Assembly (NCBI RefSeq): GCF_042186555.1
Contig: NC_133333.1
Coordinates: 216,568,022 to 216,632,021 of the forward strand
DNA length: 64,000 bases
DNA from: Aquarana catesbeiana
Taxonomy: Eukaryota > Chordata > Amphibia > Anura > Ranidae
Reading direction: 5' to 3'
Within the stretch, counting starts at the first letter, position 1, and the number at the start of each line of letters is the position of its first letter. The notes under the pieces are model-generated. The model had not been told where the DNA came from, searched no databases, and saw nothing but the letters and a program-made list of their open reading frames with translations. The translations under genes were made by a program, and so were the position numbers. Shown here in pieces: positions 45,047 through 54,847 of the stretch.

Positions 45047-45365
45047 ATGCCCACCTCCAGGAATTTTCCAGAACTTCTCTCATCCTCCAGAACTCCCTAC
45101 CCCAGTATGTCTGGTTAGCTCCTACCCTGACGTCTTTAGGCGTCATTATATAAAAATGTTTTATTCTGGGAAGCTTACCCTACCTCTATGTCCGCAGCTA
45201 ATACCTTTCCTACCACCTCCCCTTCCCTTAAGCTCAATGGTTAGGGACCTCCCATTCCTTCTGTATTGAACTGTATTGTAATTTTACTGTCTCTCTTTAT
45301 ATTGTAAAGAGCTACGCAAACTGTTGGTGCTATATAAATACTGTATAATAATATTAATAATATGA

Positions 45366-45995
45366 TACAGTCTGTCAATACCATTAACACAGAGATTTTG
45401 GCTGCTTAAACCAGTTTTCCAAATTAAAAACAATACAAACTGTTTCTGTACCTGCTTAAATAGTGTTAAGCTGGGCATACACTGATAGACAATGAACGAA
45501 AATTTGTACAGAAATAGAAACGTTCTTTCAATTTAATATTTGATGCCCGTTCATTCTATCCGATATTTTCCTGCAAATTTCAACATTTTTCCGATCGTTT
45601 TCAGCATTAACTATAAAAAAATTTCCATTCAATTACTACTATAACCCCTACTGCTCATTTCACTTACAATGTTTTTCAAATGTGAACTATTGACCAGCAA
45701 ACCATTAGAAAATTGTTTGATTGAAAACAATTTTCCAACATGTTTGTTCCTTTGTTTTCGATCATGAAGCTGAAATCTACTGTCAGAGTAAGCACACTAA
45801 CAATATGAAAATTAAATGATTGGCCTACTTACTCAAGTTTTCATTTGATTTTCTTCCTGTTTGGCCAACTTCAGCTAGAGATGGGCTTTATGTTGTCTGT
45901 GCCCAAACTGCAATGTACATTTAAGGCTACCCTGTCCACAGTGTAACAACAATGCTGTGCGAAATCACGACAGAATGCAGAGGATTGTCACCTTG
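45366..45995. other. Truncated dispersed repeat
   Basis: From 45468, AAGCTGGGCATACACTGATAG looks like the start of a MITE, but no matching right end is found before the Penelope-like element. No ORF. Confidence 0.35.
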
Positions 45996-46517
45996 GTTAG
46001 TTCCGTGCTTTTTTTTTGCACTATGGGCACGGCCCTTTTCCAACATGGCTGCCGGCCCATATTTCATATCAAGGTCGATACATACCACACGTTGGAGGCG
46101 CGTGCAATGAGACGCACGTCGTCACAACGCGCATGCGCGATGTGTATGGCAGGGGCCGTTGCGGCGGCGGCTTCTGTATACACATCGCATCATTGGCTGA
46201 TGCGGCGGTGTATCCCCGCCCACACCTGAGCCATGACCACATATAGGACGCCAGGGACGGCACAATGGTGCCATTCTTTCCTCGGCATGTACCGAGGCTC
46301 TTTAGGGCTTACCCGGACGGGGCTGTACACGGATTTTGGGCTCCAGGATATGCAATTCTTGTCTCCTAAAATGTAAGTTTCTTGCTGAATGTGTGTTGCT
46401 TCCAATAGGGAGACATATATTGGTTGCTTTATTTTCCTGGCTTATGGGCGCTATGGGGGGCTTGGATGTGAGGGTGGGAGATCCTTATCATTCTTTCTTT
46501 CTCCCCTTTTCTCTCTT

Positions 46518-46549
<32 letters not shown>

Positions 46550-46643
46550 CCTCTCTCTTTCTCTCTTTCTCTCTTTCTCTCCTTCTCTCTTTCTCTCTTT
46601 CCCTCTTTCTTTTCTTCTCTCTTTCTCTCTTTCTTTCCCTCTC

Positions 46644-46731
<88 letters not shown>

Positions 46732-47540
46732 TTCTTTCTCTCTTCTTCTTTTTTCTCTTTCTCCCTTTCTTTTTCTCTTTTCTCTCTCTTGTCTTTTTCT
46801 CTCTTTCCCCTTTTCTTTCTTTCTCTTTTTCTCTCTCTCTCTTTTTTTCTCTCTCCCCTTTTTTTCTTTTTCTTTTTTTTTTTTTTCTCTCTCTGCCCCT
46901 CTCGCTATCGGATATTAATTTGCCCTATTTTTCTAGACAGCTATTTTATGCTGCAAAACGCCCAACACTGGGATCTTTTCAGTATCCAGTTGTCTTGTAG
47001 TCTTATAGGACAGTATCAACATCCTGAGGCGTGGGACCCCCTATCTTGACATGAGTGATCGCACTTTAGTGATCGCACTAAATTTTTGAGATGCCCTGGG
47101 AGGACGTGAGTGCCTGTGATATTCTCATTTTGATGGAGGATATACACATTTATATATATTTTTTATTGATTGTAACATTATGATTCTTGGTTTTCTAGAC
47201 TGTGATGTATTTCCCTGAAGAAGACTTGTGAAATATGTATGTTGAAACGCGTTGGAATTCCACTACTCCACACCACGGTTGTCACCTCTGGTGACCTCAA
47301 GGGGTAGTGAGATACATCACCTTTTCTCCTACACTTCTTCTTTATGGAATCATTGTTACTTAGTACAGATTATATTTTGACCAAAATTTTGAATTGTTAT
47401 TATTTATTTATGTGTTACTACTGTAATGATCTTGTATCCCTTTAATTTTGACTTATATTAATAAATTGACTTTTTAATCTAATTTTCAATCTATATCTCA
47501 TTACCTTAAAAATCCCTTTAGAGGTTCCAAAGAATTTATA
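45996..47540 (+). repeat. Penelope-like element, left direct repeat (pLTR)
   Basis: 1545 bp, starting GTTAGTTCCGTGC and ending CCAAAGAATTTATA. It includes a CpG-rich start, a 400-bp (CTTT)n/(CTCT)n tract (46490-46890), and the hammerhead-like motif (47211-47257). An AATAAATTGACTTTTTAATC segment near 47459 is a possible polyadenylation region. Poly-Phe/Ser/Leu open frames in the tract are not genes. Confidence 0.9.
47211..47257 (+). ncRNA. Hammerhead-ribozyme-like motif in left pLTR
   Basis: TTCC, CTGAAGA, a 22-nt segment, GAAACGCGTT, GGAA. The order fits a hammerhead: stem I TTCC/GGAA, core CUGANGA, stem II, core GAAA, a tiny stem III within the palindrome ACGCGT, and U17 as cleavage base. 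Stem II pairs poorly in this copy and an extra A follows CTGAAGA, so activity is doubtful. Hammerheads are reported in Penelope-like pLTRs. Confidence 0.45.
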
Positions 47541-47860
47541 AATTGTTATATGGGATGACGGCAATGACACATCCACACAACCGAGGTCATATGTATATAC
47601 AAAATTCATATCAGGGTGGATTAAACACCCGTACCTCAATAGTTGACCCAGGTGGCTGGATGTGGACCCCCTAGGTATATTATATAAAAAAAATTGTCTT
47701 TGATGCTTATAAAGTGTACTTATTTATGCTCCCCTTAGACTTTTGAATTGGGGGGTTTATTGTACACTCTTAAATCAGAAGAATTGATTGTTCTCTGATT
47801 TTTGACTAAATCTTATCTCTTATCTCTCGCGATTGTCACGGGATTGCACGGAGGGGAATT
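47541..47860. other. Penelope-like element leader between pLTR and ORF1
   Basis: 320 bp of AT-rich DNA unique to the interior of the element. No ORF. Probably the 5' leader of ORF1. Confidence 0.5.
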
Positions 47861-48850
47861 ATGGGGGACTTACAGGGAGGAGAGTGGGAGGAATTTATGG
47901 CCAATATCCAAAGGAGCTATGAAGGCAAGGAACAGGTCACCTCGGATCTATCTTCACTCTTCTCTAGTTTGACCAAAATCCTAGAAAATAAATCAGCCTT
48001 ACATTGGCACATCAAGTCCCTTGGGAGATACATTAGGGAAGGAATAAATCCAATTGGCCTCAGAATCCAAATATTCCCCATGGTAGATAATATCTCCAAG
48101 GAACTCAAAAAGAACTGGGAGAGCAAGCTAAATGACTGTTCAACAAACCTTATGCTGTTGCTTCAGAATGAGTACAAACAGCAATTGGACAACATGAACA
48201 CAGAAATTAAAGCGCTTTATGATCGACTCTCCCCTTTAAAGACACATGAAGAATATGTAAATTATGAGAAGAAACTCAAAGATCACTTGGAGACCTTTGG
48301 TAAAACCATCCTTATTAAAAAGGAGAAGAAATATTGGAGAGACAAGAATGCCTTCAGGGAAGGCAGAGCCTACAAATGGAACATAAATAATAATAGAAAA
48401 ACTAAAAAAAGAAATCCAAGAATTCCTCATCATGAGAGTGTGAATGGATCAAACGATTATTCCTCGGACACGCCGTCCAATTCCTCCTCATCAGCATCCT
48501 CACACACTGGCCAATTTCGGGGGAAAAGAAAAGGGCCGCTGGGAAGACAGCAGGAAACAGAGGGAGAAATAAAACAAACCAACAAAAAACGTACTACAGA
48601 TTATGAAACAATGGCACCACAACGGACTGTTAAATCCAATATGAGCAAATATACAACTCAGGGGCATACAAGAAATCCCCCTTCAAACTCAGGAAGAGGA
48701 ATTCGAAAAGATCAGGGGGCTTACCCAAAGACCCAACAAACACAACTTGACAGTTTTTTAGACAAAAACACCATAATGTCACCCAACCTGTTACCCCCCA
48801 CGCAATTGACAATGATACCCACGACACCTCTAAGTCAAAAGGAGAACTAA
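47861..48850 (+). CDS. Penelope-like element ORF1 (unknown function)
   Basis: 329 codons from ATG at 47861. No family domain recognised. The N-terminal half is Leu- and charge-rich with likely helices (residues about 10-145), possibly coiled coil. Residues about 145-180 are basic (KKEKKYWRDKN, then KWNINNNRKTKKRNPR). The rest is Ser/Thr/Gln/Pro-rich and probably disordered. A helical part followed by a basic tail would suit an RNA-binding, Gag-like role, but that is inference. The last 100 nt overlap the ORF2 frame, with a UUUUUUA heptamer at 48754-48760. Confidence 0.7.
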   Translation: MGDLQGGEWEEFMANIQRSYEGKEQVTSDLSSLFSSLTKILENKSALHWHIKSLGRYIREGINPIGLRIQIFPMVDNISKELKKNWESKLNDCSTNLMLLLQNEYKQQLDNMNTEIKALYDRLSPLKTHEEYVNYEKKLKDHLETFGKTILIKKEKKYWRDKNAFREGRAYKWNINNNRKTKKRNPRIPHHESVNGSNDYSSDTPSNSSSSASSHTGQFRGKRKGPLGRQQETEGEIKQTNKKRTTDYETMAPQRTVKSNMSKYTTQGHTRNPPSNSGRGIRKDQGAYPKTQQTQLDSFLDKNTIMSPNLLPPTQLTMIPTTPLSQKEN

Positions 48851-51258
48851 ACGTGATTAATCTTTCCTCACATCAATTAACCGAAGATGAACAAAGAGTA
48901 CTATCTCTGAGGCTTTCCTTCTGCCCCAATCGAGGTACGGATGGCTTTGAGACTACCAAGGACATCCACCTCTTCACTAGAAAATTGCTACTGAAGAGTT
49001 TATATACGAAACAAAAAAGTACCGAATCAGAAGTAGCACCGAATCTTAAAACTGCGGACTTTAAAGCCTTGAGGGACTTGAATCTTCTATTACAGGAGAA
49101 TAACATCAGTGAGGATCTATGGGAGGAAGAACTAGGAAGTGGGGTAAGCGATGAGGAGGAATTTGAGGAAGACAACACTCCATCGAAACTATACACAAAA
49201 CAATTTAAAAAGAAATCACATAAATTTCCACCGCTAAACCTCAATCCAGCAATAGCATTATTTGTAAAGCAGACAACTAAAGAAATTGAAAAACTAGGTA
49301 TGAAAACAACTAAAAATAACCTTAATCCAGAACTCCGACATGCTCTCAACAGTCTTAAGAATGATATGAGTATCACAATAAAGGCATCAGACAAAGGGGG
49401 AAACATTGTCCTTGAGGATTATGAAAAAATGTGCCTTGACATCCTTAATAACACCAAATGTTACAAAAAAATTTCTCCGGCAGTAGTGGAGAGATTTAAT
49501 CAGGAATTTTTTCACCTGGTGGATGCATCGTTCAATGAAGGTGCCATCGACAGGGAGATGTGGGAATTTATTAGAACGAAGCACCCCCGCTCACCCACAT
49601 TTTATGCCCTGCCAAAGGTACATAAGAGATTAGATCATCCACCAGGCAGGCCAATCATCTCTGGTAATGGCTCCATTACGGAAGGCATTAGCCAAATAAT
49701 AGATTATCATCTTAGACCCCACGTGATGGACTTGCCTTCCTATACCAGAGACACGATCCATCTATTGCAGATCTTAGACAACCTGGTTATCCCCGATTCC
49801 GCTTTGTTGGTCACCATTGATGTGGAGTCTCTTTATAACAGCATTCCACACGATGCAGGAGTAGCAGCAGTTGAACGGGTGTTGAGGCAACGAGCAACCA
49901 CTGATTGGAAGCTCAATGCCTTCATACTCCAAATGCTGGAATTTATCTTGAAGCATAACACCTTCATGTTCAAAGGCTCCCACTACCTCCAGGTGCAGGG
50001 TGTGGCTATGGGGACGTGCTGTGCACCCTCATACGCCAACCTGTACCTGGGGGAGTGGGAGAAGGACTTCCTACTGGGAGAGGGATCGTCTGTGTACTCT
50101 GACCACATCTGTATGTGGCAGAGGTACATAGACGATATTTTTATAGTCTGGGACGGTCCTGCAGATGCACTCAGAGATTGCCTGAGTGCTATGAACCGGA
50201 ACAGCTTTAACCTTTTCTTCACCATGACCTACGACCCTAAGGAGGTTAATTTCTTGGGTATCACCATTCTTAAAAATCCGACTGGAGGACTCTCGAGTAA
50301 ACTTTACAGAAAAGAGACAGCGGGGAATACTCTTCTACATGCAGACAGTTTTCATCCGGACCCCCTAAAAAAATCCATCCCCTTCAGTCAATTTCTAAGA
50401 CTTAAAAGGAATTGCAGTACGCACGAGGACTTCCAACAGGAATCCAATGAATTGACAGCCAGACTGATGGAGAGAGGATATACCAAAACAACCCTCAAGA
50501 AAGCGTTCAATCGCGTAAAAAACATGGATAGACAGAAAATAATCTTCAAGAAGAAAGCCCATAAGAAAGAAGACAACACGACCAGAATTATTATGAGATT
50601 CTCAAACGAACATCAAGAAATAAGAAAGATCATCTCCAAACACTGGTCAATTCTTACGGAAAATCCGATCTTAGGGAGTCTAGTTACCCCTAGACCCCAA
50701 ATTACTTACAAAAAATCGGGCGCCATAGGAAATATGCTCACTCAAAGTGAGTATAAAGGCAGTACAAGAGGAGACCCCTGTAAGACCTGGGGTACATATC
50801 CATGTGGAACATTTTCACAGTGTGGAGTTATAGGCAAGAGAACCAGAATTACTTTACCTAGTGGTGAAGACTTTCAGCTTCGACATTTTGCAAATTGCAG
50901 AACACGGGGAGTCGTCTATTTAATGCAATGCCAATGTGGAGCCTTTTATGTCAGGAAGACCCAACAGGAATTTACCAAGAGAGTGGAAAAACATATACAT
51001 AGTATGGGAATTGGCAATTTATATTTACCGTTAGGCAGACATGTAGCCAAACAACATAATTACAGAATGCCAAGGGTCAACTTCACGGTGTTAGACAGAC
51101 TTCATATACCCACCAGGGGGGGAGACTGGAACAAGATCCTGCTCCAGCGCGAAATGCGTTGGATCAGGCGTCTCAGGGCCACCACCCCCCCTGGTCTAAA
51201 TGAAGTAGAGAGTTTTAGGCCCTTTTTGGAGGGCTTTGGATCCGGGAAAACTGACTAG
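48751..51258 (+). CDS. Penelope-like element ORF2: reverse transcriptase with GIY-YIG nuclease
   Basis: The frame is open from 48751; counting residues from codon 48853 gives 801. The first Met is residue 150, far into conserved sequence, so expression by frameshift from ORF1 is likely. Order: acidic region (about 87-108); ASDKGGNIV (178-186); ALPKVHK (252-258); GRPIISG (265-271). The RT palm has TIDVESLYNSI (D323), GVAMGTCCAPSYANLYL (383-399), and YIDDIFIVW (D427, D428). A Cys-containing linker (C643, C651, C657, C682) leads to the GIY-YIG domain: VVYL (687-690), FYVRKT (698-703), R710, and E767 in LLQREMRW. The usual YVGKT is YVRKT here; the glycine-to-arginine change may impair the nuclease. 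Product: retrotransposition enzyme. Confidence 0.9.
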   Translation, partial: QFFRQKHHNVTQPVTPHAIDNDTHDTSKSKGELNVINLSSHQLTEDEQRVLSLRLSFCPNRGTDGFETTKDIHLFTRKLLLKSLYTKQKSTESEVAPNLKTADFKALRDLNLLLQENNISEDLWEEELGSGVSDEEEFEEDNTPSKLYTKQFKKKSHKFPPLNLNPAIALFVKQTTKEIEKLGMKTTKNNLNPELRHALNSLKNDMSITIKASDKGGNIVLEDYEKMCLDILNNTKCYKKISPAVVERFNQEFFHLVDASFNEGAIDREMWEFIRTKHPRSPTFYALPKVHKRLDHPPGRPIISGNGSITEGISQIIDYHLRPHVMDLPSYTRDTIHLLQILDNLVIPDSALLVTIDVESLYNSIPHDAGVAAVERVLRQRATTDWKLNAFILQMLEFILKHNTFMFKGSHYLQVQGVAMGTCCAPSYANLYLGEWEKDFLLGEGSSVYSDHICMWQRYIDDIFIVWDGPADALRDCLSAMNRNSFNLFFTMTYDPKEVNFLGITILKNPTGGLSSKLYRKETAGNTLLHADSFHPDPLKKSIPFSQFLRLKRNCSTHEDFQQESNELTARLMERGYTKTTLKKAFNRVKNMDRQKIIFKKKAHKKEDNTTRIIMRFSNEHQEIRKIISKHWSILTENPILGSLVTPRPQITYKKSGAIGNMLTQSEYKGSTRGDPCKTWGTYPCGTFSQCGVIGKRTRITLPSGEDFQLRHFANCRTRGVVYLMQCQCGAFYVRKTQQEFTKRVEKHIHSMGIGNLYLPLGRHVAKQHNYRMPRVNFTVLDRLHIPTRGGDWNKILLQREMRWIRRLRATTPPGLNEVESFRPFLEGFGSGKTD
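48754..48760 (+). promoter_or_regulatory. Candidate -1 ribosomal frameshift site (T TTT TTA)
   Basis: The heptamer T TTT TTA is in the ORF1 phase (codons TTT 48755-48757 and TTA 48758-48760). Slipping back one base enters the ORF2 frame, which becomes open immediately after TGA at 48748-48750. ORF2 has no early ATG. The fit to the X XXY YYZ rule is exact; a downstream pseudoknot was not established. Confidence 0.5.
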
Positions 51259-52101
51259 GTTACTCCTTTCACTCCCTTGGTTAGACATACTATTCCTTCA
51301 TGCAGCACCATGGGCGGGATTTATTTCATTCTCCCCGTGGGGAATCCTTTACTCACCCTGGGGGTTTTAAATATATCAGTATCGTTTATTTATACTTTTG
51401 ATAATTATTATTTGTCATGTACAATTTGCAAATTTGACAATTTTGATCCTCCAGTTTGGGCCAGTATTTGAGGCCCCTGTAGGATCTAATTATGTGATGT
51501 AATTTAATCTCACTCTCCCTTTTTTGGATTTTTTTGGATTATCTTTACAATAAAAAATTCCTTAGTATTGCTTCTCATGTCTTCCCGTGGCATCTCCGTG
51601 TGATCTACCATGCAGATTGGGTGAGTCCCTCGGAATCCTTCAGGTAGTTCTTTGATAGTGTCCTATACCTACCCGACACAGGAGGGTCCCACTGTAACAT
51701 GTGCGGTGGGGCCACCCTTTCTCCCTGGCCTCTCATCAGGCAGGGACCTCTGTGTCGGTGGTTACTAGTCCAAATAATCCCCTCTTCCCCACGCAGTGGG
51801 GATAGGGGACCATATGTGGCTTATTTTACATTATATTATTCTATATTTACTCAGTCCAGTGCAGTCCAACTTGATTTCCCTTCCCCTACCCCCTTTCCTT
51901 CCACCCCCCCCCCAGTTTTCTCTCCTTCCCTCTCTATTCCATCTTTCTCCCGCATTCGTTATGCGGGGATCAGGAATGTGAGGGGGGTTACCTGGAGGAG
52001 AACTGGCGAGGGAATCTCTCAAGTTGGACGCATTGGCTAAGTATTCAATTTTATTCAATTCAATTTATGTTTATTTTAGTCCAGCGGAGGCTGGCTGCGC
52101 A
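51259..52101. other. Penelope-like element 3' region before right pLTR
   Basis: Non-coding part of the element. It includes an AATAAAAAATTCC segment near 51550 and a C-rich patch at 51895-51915. No domain-bearing ORF. Confidence 0.5.
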
Positions 52102-52839
52102 GTTAGTTCCGTGCTTTTTTTTGCACTATGGGCACGGCCCTTTTTCAACATGGCCGCCGGCCCATATTTCATATCAAGGTCGATACATACCACACGGAGG
52201 CGCGTGCAATGAGACGCACGTCGTCACAACGCGCATGCGCGATGTGTATGGCAGGGGCCGTTGCCTAGGTGACGCCGGACACTCACGCCGAGCGCACCTG
52301 ACGGCGGCTTCTGTATACACATCGCATCATTGGCTGATGCGGCGGTGTATCCCCACCCACACCTGAGCCATGACCACATATAGGACGCCAGGGACGGCAC
52401 AATGTCGCCATTCTTTCCTCGGCATGTACCGAGGCTCTTTAGGGCTTACCCGGACGGGGCCGTACACGGATTTTGGGCTCCAGGATATGCAATTCTTGCC
52501 TCCTAAAATGTAAGTTTCTTGCTGAATGTGTGTTGCTTCCAATAGGGAGACATATATTGGTTGCTTTATTTTCCTGGCTTATGGGCGCTATGGGGGGCTT
52601 GGATGTGAGGGTGGGAGATCCTTATCATTCTTTCTTTCTCCCCTTTTCTCTCTTTCCCTCTCTCACTTTCTCTCTCTCTGTCTATCTCTCTCTCTCTTTT
52701 TCTCTCTCTTTCTCTCTCTTCTTCTCTCTCTTTCTCCCCCTCTCTCTTTCTCTCTTTCTCTCCTCTCTTTCTCTCTTTCCCTCTTTCCCTCTTTCTTTTC
52801 TTCTCTCTTTCTCTCCCTCTCTCTTTCTTTCTCTCTTTT

Positions 52840-52906
<67 letters not shown>

Positions 52907-53706
52907 CTCTTCTTCTTTTTTTCTCTTTCTCCCTTTCTTTTTCTCTTTTCTCTCTTTTGTCTTTTTCTCTCTTTCCCCTTTTCTTTCTTTCTCTTTCTCT
53001 CTCTCTCTCTTTTTTTCTCTCTCCCCTTTTTTTCTTTTTCTTTTTCTTTTTTTCTTTTCTTTTTTTTTTCTTTCTTCTTTTTCTCTCTCTCTCTGCCCCT
53101 CTCGCTATCGGATATTAATTTGCCCTATTTTTCTAGACAGCTATTTTATGCTGCAAAACGCCCAACACTGGGATCTTTTCAGTATCCAGTCGTCTTGGAT
53201 ACTGAAAATTTTTGAGATGCCCTGGGAGGACGTGATGGATACTGATAATTTTTGAGATGCCCTGGGAGGACGTGAGTGCCTGTGATATTCTCATTTTGAT
53301 GGAGGATATACACATTTATATATATTTTTTATTGATTGTAACATTAAGATTCTTGGTTTTCTAGACTGTGATGTATTTCCCTGAAGAAGACTTGTGAAAT
53401 ATGTATGTTGAAACGCGTTGGAATTCCACTACTCCACACCACGGTTGTCACCTCTGGTGACCTCAAGGGGTAGTGAGATACATCACCTTTTCACCTACAC
53501 TTCTTTTTTATGGAATCATTGTTACTTAGTACAGATTATATTTTGACCAAAATTTTGAATTGTTATTATTTATTTATGTGTTACTACTGTAATGATCTTG
53601 TATCCCTTTAATTTTGACTTATATTAATAAATTGACTTTTTAATCTAATTTTCAATCTATATCTCATTGCCTTAAAAATCCCTTTAGAGGTTCCAAAGAA
53701 TTTATA
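52102..53706 (+). repeat. Penelope-like element, right direct repeat (pLTR)
   Basis: 1605 bp, aligned with 45996-47540 end to end. Differences are the about 40-bp GC-rich block at 52264-52303, a different pyrimidine tract, and a local duplication of ATACTGA...TTTTTGAGATGCCCTGGGAGGACGTG near 53198-53273 (motif quoted in pieces). Confidence 0.9.
53377..53423 (+). ncRNA. Hammerhead-ribozyme-like motif in right pLTR
   Basis: Same sequence and pairing as at 47211-47257: TTCC, CTGAAGA, GAAACGCGTT, GGAA. Conserved between the two repeats, with the same weak stem II. Confidence 0.45.
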
Positions 53707-53730
53707 GAGTGTGCCAATATCTCATCCATG

Positions 53731-54326
53731 TATAAAACTATACAGCTGTGCAAATACCATAGACTGTGCAAATAACACATATGTGCAAAAGTACAAATCT
53801 TAAATAAACTTTACAAATTTAAAATTTCAGCAGAAATGTCCATCAATACAGCAGTCTCTATAAAAGTCAGTGAATTATTCCTGTGAGTAAAGTGCAACGA
53901 TAGTGCCATAAATCAATATTTGTAGTAATTTTGGATCAAAACTCACCAAAAGATGTGTGACCTAATAATTCACAATAATCGCTTTTCTTGGATCACCTCT
54001 CCTCTTCTGCGATTTTCTTTTAATCCTCTCTAGAACTGTTTCGGGATGGCCTTATCCTCCCCTCCAGTGTTAATGCTCAAAAAGATACAGACTAGCAGGG
54101 GGTTCTAATCGCATAAGACTATCTTTTGCTTGATTTTAATGTGTTTTGTTTTGTGCGTTAGTGTGCACTTTACTCACAGAAAAAATTCACCGACTTTTTT
54201 AGAGACTGCTGTGTTGGTGGACATTGCTGATGAAATTTATAATTTTTAGAGCTTATTACGATTTTTATTTTTGCACATATTTGTTATTTGCACAGTCCAT
54301 GGTATTTGCTCAGCTGTATAGTTTGT
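53731..54326. repeat. Long foldback with about 165-bp arms
   Basis: 53731-53897 and 54163-54326 are inverted copies: for example ACTATACAGCTGTGCAAATACC against GGTATTTGCTCAGCTGTATAG, and CTGTGAGTAAAGTGCA against TGCACTTTACTCACAG (motifs quoted in part). About 265 bp separate the arms. It starts about 25 bp after the Penelope-like element. Confidence 0.75.
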
Positions 54327-54805
54327 ACACTAATAAGACACAGACATGCTGTTGATTTTTTTTCATATATTTTTATTTTCATATAAGGGTTGCACTTTAG
54401 CAAATTTTTTTAAAGCTCCAGTCTCCATAATTAATTCTCTTTTAAATGTTCCATCGAGACTGCTAGAGCTTCTACTTTTGGATTTGCATAATGTTATTAA
54501 TTTGTTTCTTCTCCTTTCCTATAAATCAATAAAATCTTACCTGATCTCGGAAGCAGGCAGGGGCCATTGCGGTTGTGGGCATCTGAAACCCGCTTGTGTT
54601 TATTTTCTGGATTCGGTGCAGCTGGCTACCCAGCATGCACCTCTCGATCTCGTGCCTGGGCAGTAATGACACTGCAGTTTCTTCATTAGGCGATTCCTAT
54701 GGAGATATCCATGGGAATCACCTTATGGCGACATCACCTAGGCGGCCGGACCACACACTTATCTAAGTAAGATATTTAGACATGAAAAAAAATTTAAAAA
54801 ATAAA

Positions 54806-54842
<37 letters not shown>
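54327..54842. other. Unrecognised DNA ending in a (TA)n microsatellite
   Basis: Nothing recognised until TATATA at 54810-54842. Confidence 0.4.

Positions 54843-54847
<5 letters not shown>

Larger units (their letters stand above)
41185..45365 (+). pseudogene. L2-type LINE remnant with three later insertions
   Basis: Pieces at 41185-41348, 42538-43604 and 45055-45365 read as one degraded L2 reverse transcriptase. They carry LISLLLFASKLLE, LLDLSAVFDTVDHPLLL, VGAPQGSILGTLLF, and YAEDTQIYLS, where the usual YADD is YAED. Many stops and frameshifts mark it as old. The 3' end has TTGTAAAGAGCTACGCAAAC and GGTGCTATATAAATA, the L2-type tail also found in the SINE at 3685-4022. Two TTAA elements (41353-42533) and a hAT (43605-45046) interrupt it. 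Confidence 0.82.
45996..53706 (+). mobile_element. Penelope-like retroelement with long direct repeats
   Basis: 7.7 kb. Direct repeats 45996-47540 and 52102-53706 (pLTRs, typical of Penelope-like elements) enclose two overlapping ORFs. ORF2 encodes the diagnostic pairing of a Penelope-type reverse transcriptase with a GIY-YIG nuclease. The two repeats differ mainly in pyrimidine-tract length and by an about 40-bp block (near 52264-52303) present only in the right one. Both keep the hammerhead-like motif. I could not define a target duplication. The near-identity of the repeats and open frames suggests a young copy. Confidence 0.9.

Noticed and set aside
48853..48855. GTG as the start codon of the Penelope-like ORF2
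   Set aside because: Eukaryotic initiation at GTG is rare and the frame is open 102 nt further upstream. Frameshifting from ORF1 explains the layout better.
48873..49406. 177-codon minus-strand frame
   Set aside because: A shadow of the Penelope-like ORF2 on the opposite strand.
46336..53255. Long Phe/Ser/Leu-rich frames near 46.3-47.0 and 52.5-53.3 kb that look like membrane proteins
   Set aside because: They translate the (CTTT)n/(CTCT)n pyrimidine tract of the two pLTRs. The two copies differ only by tract length.
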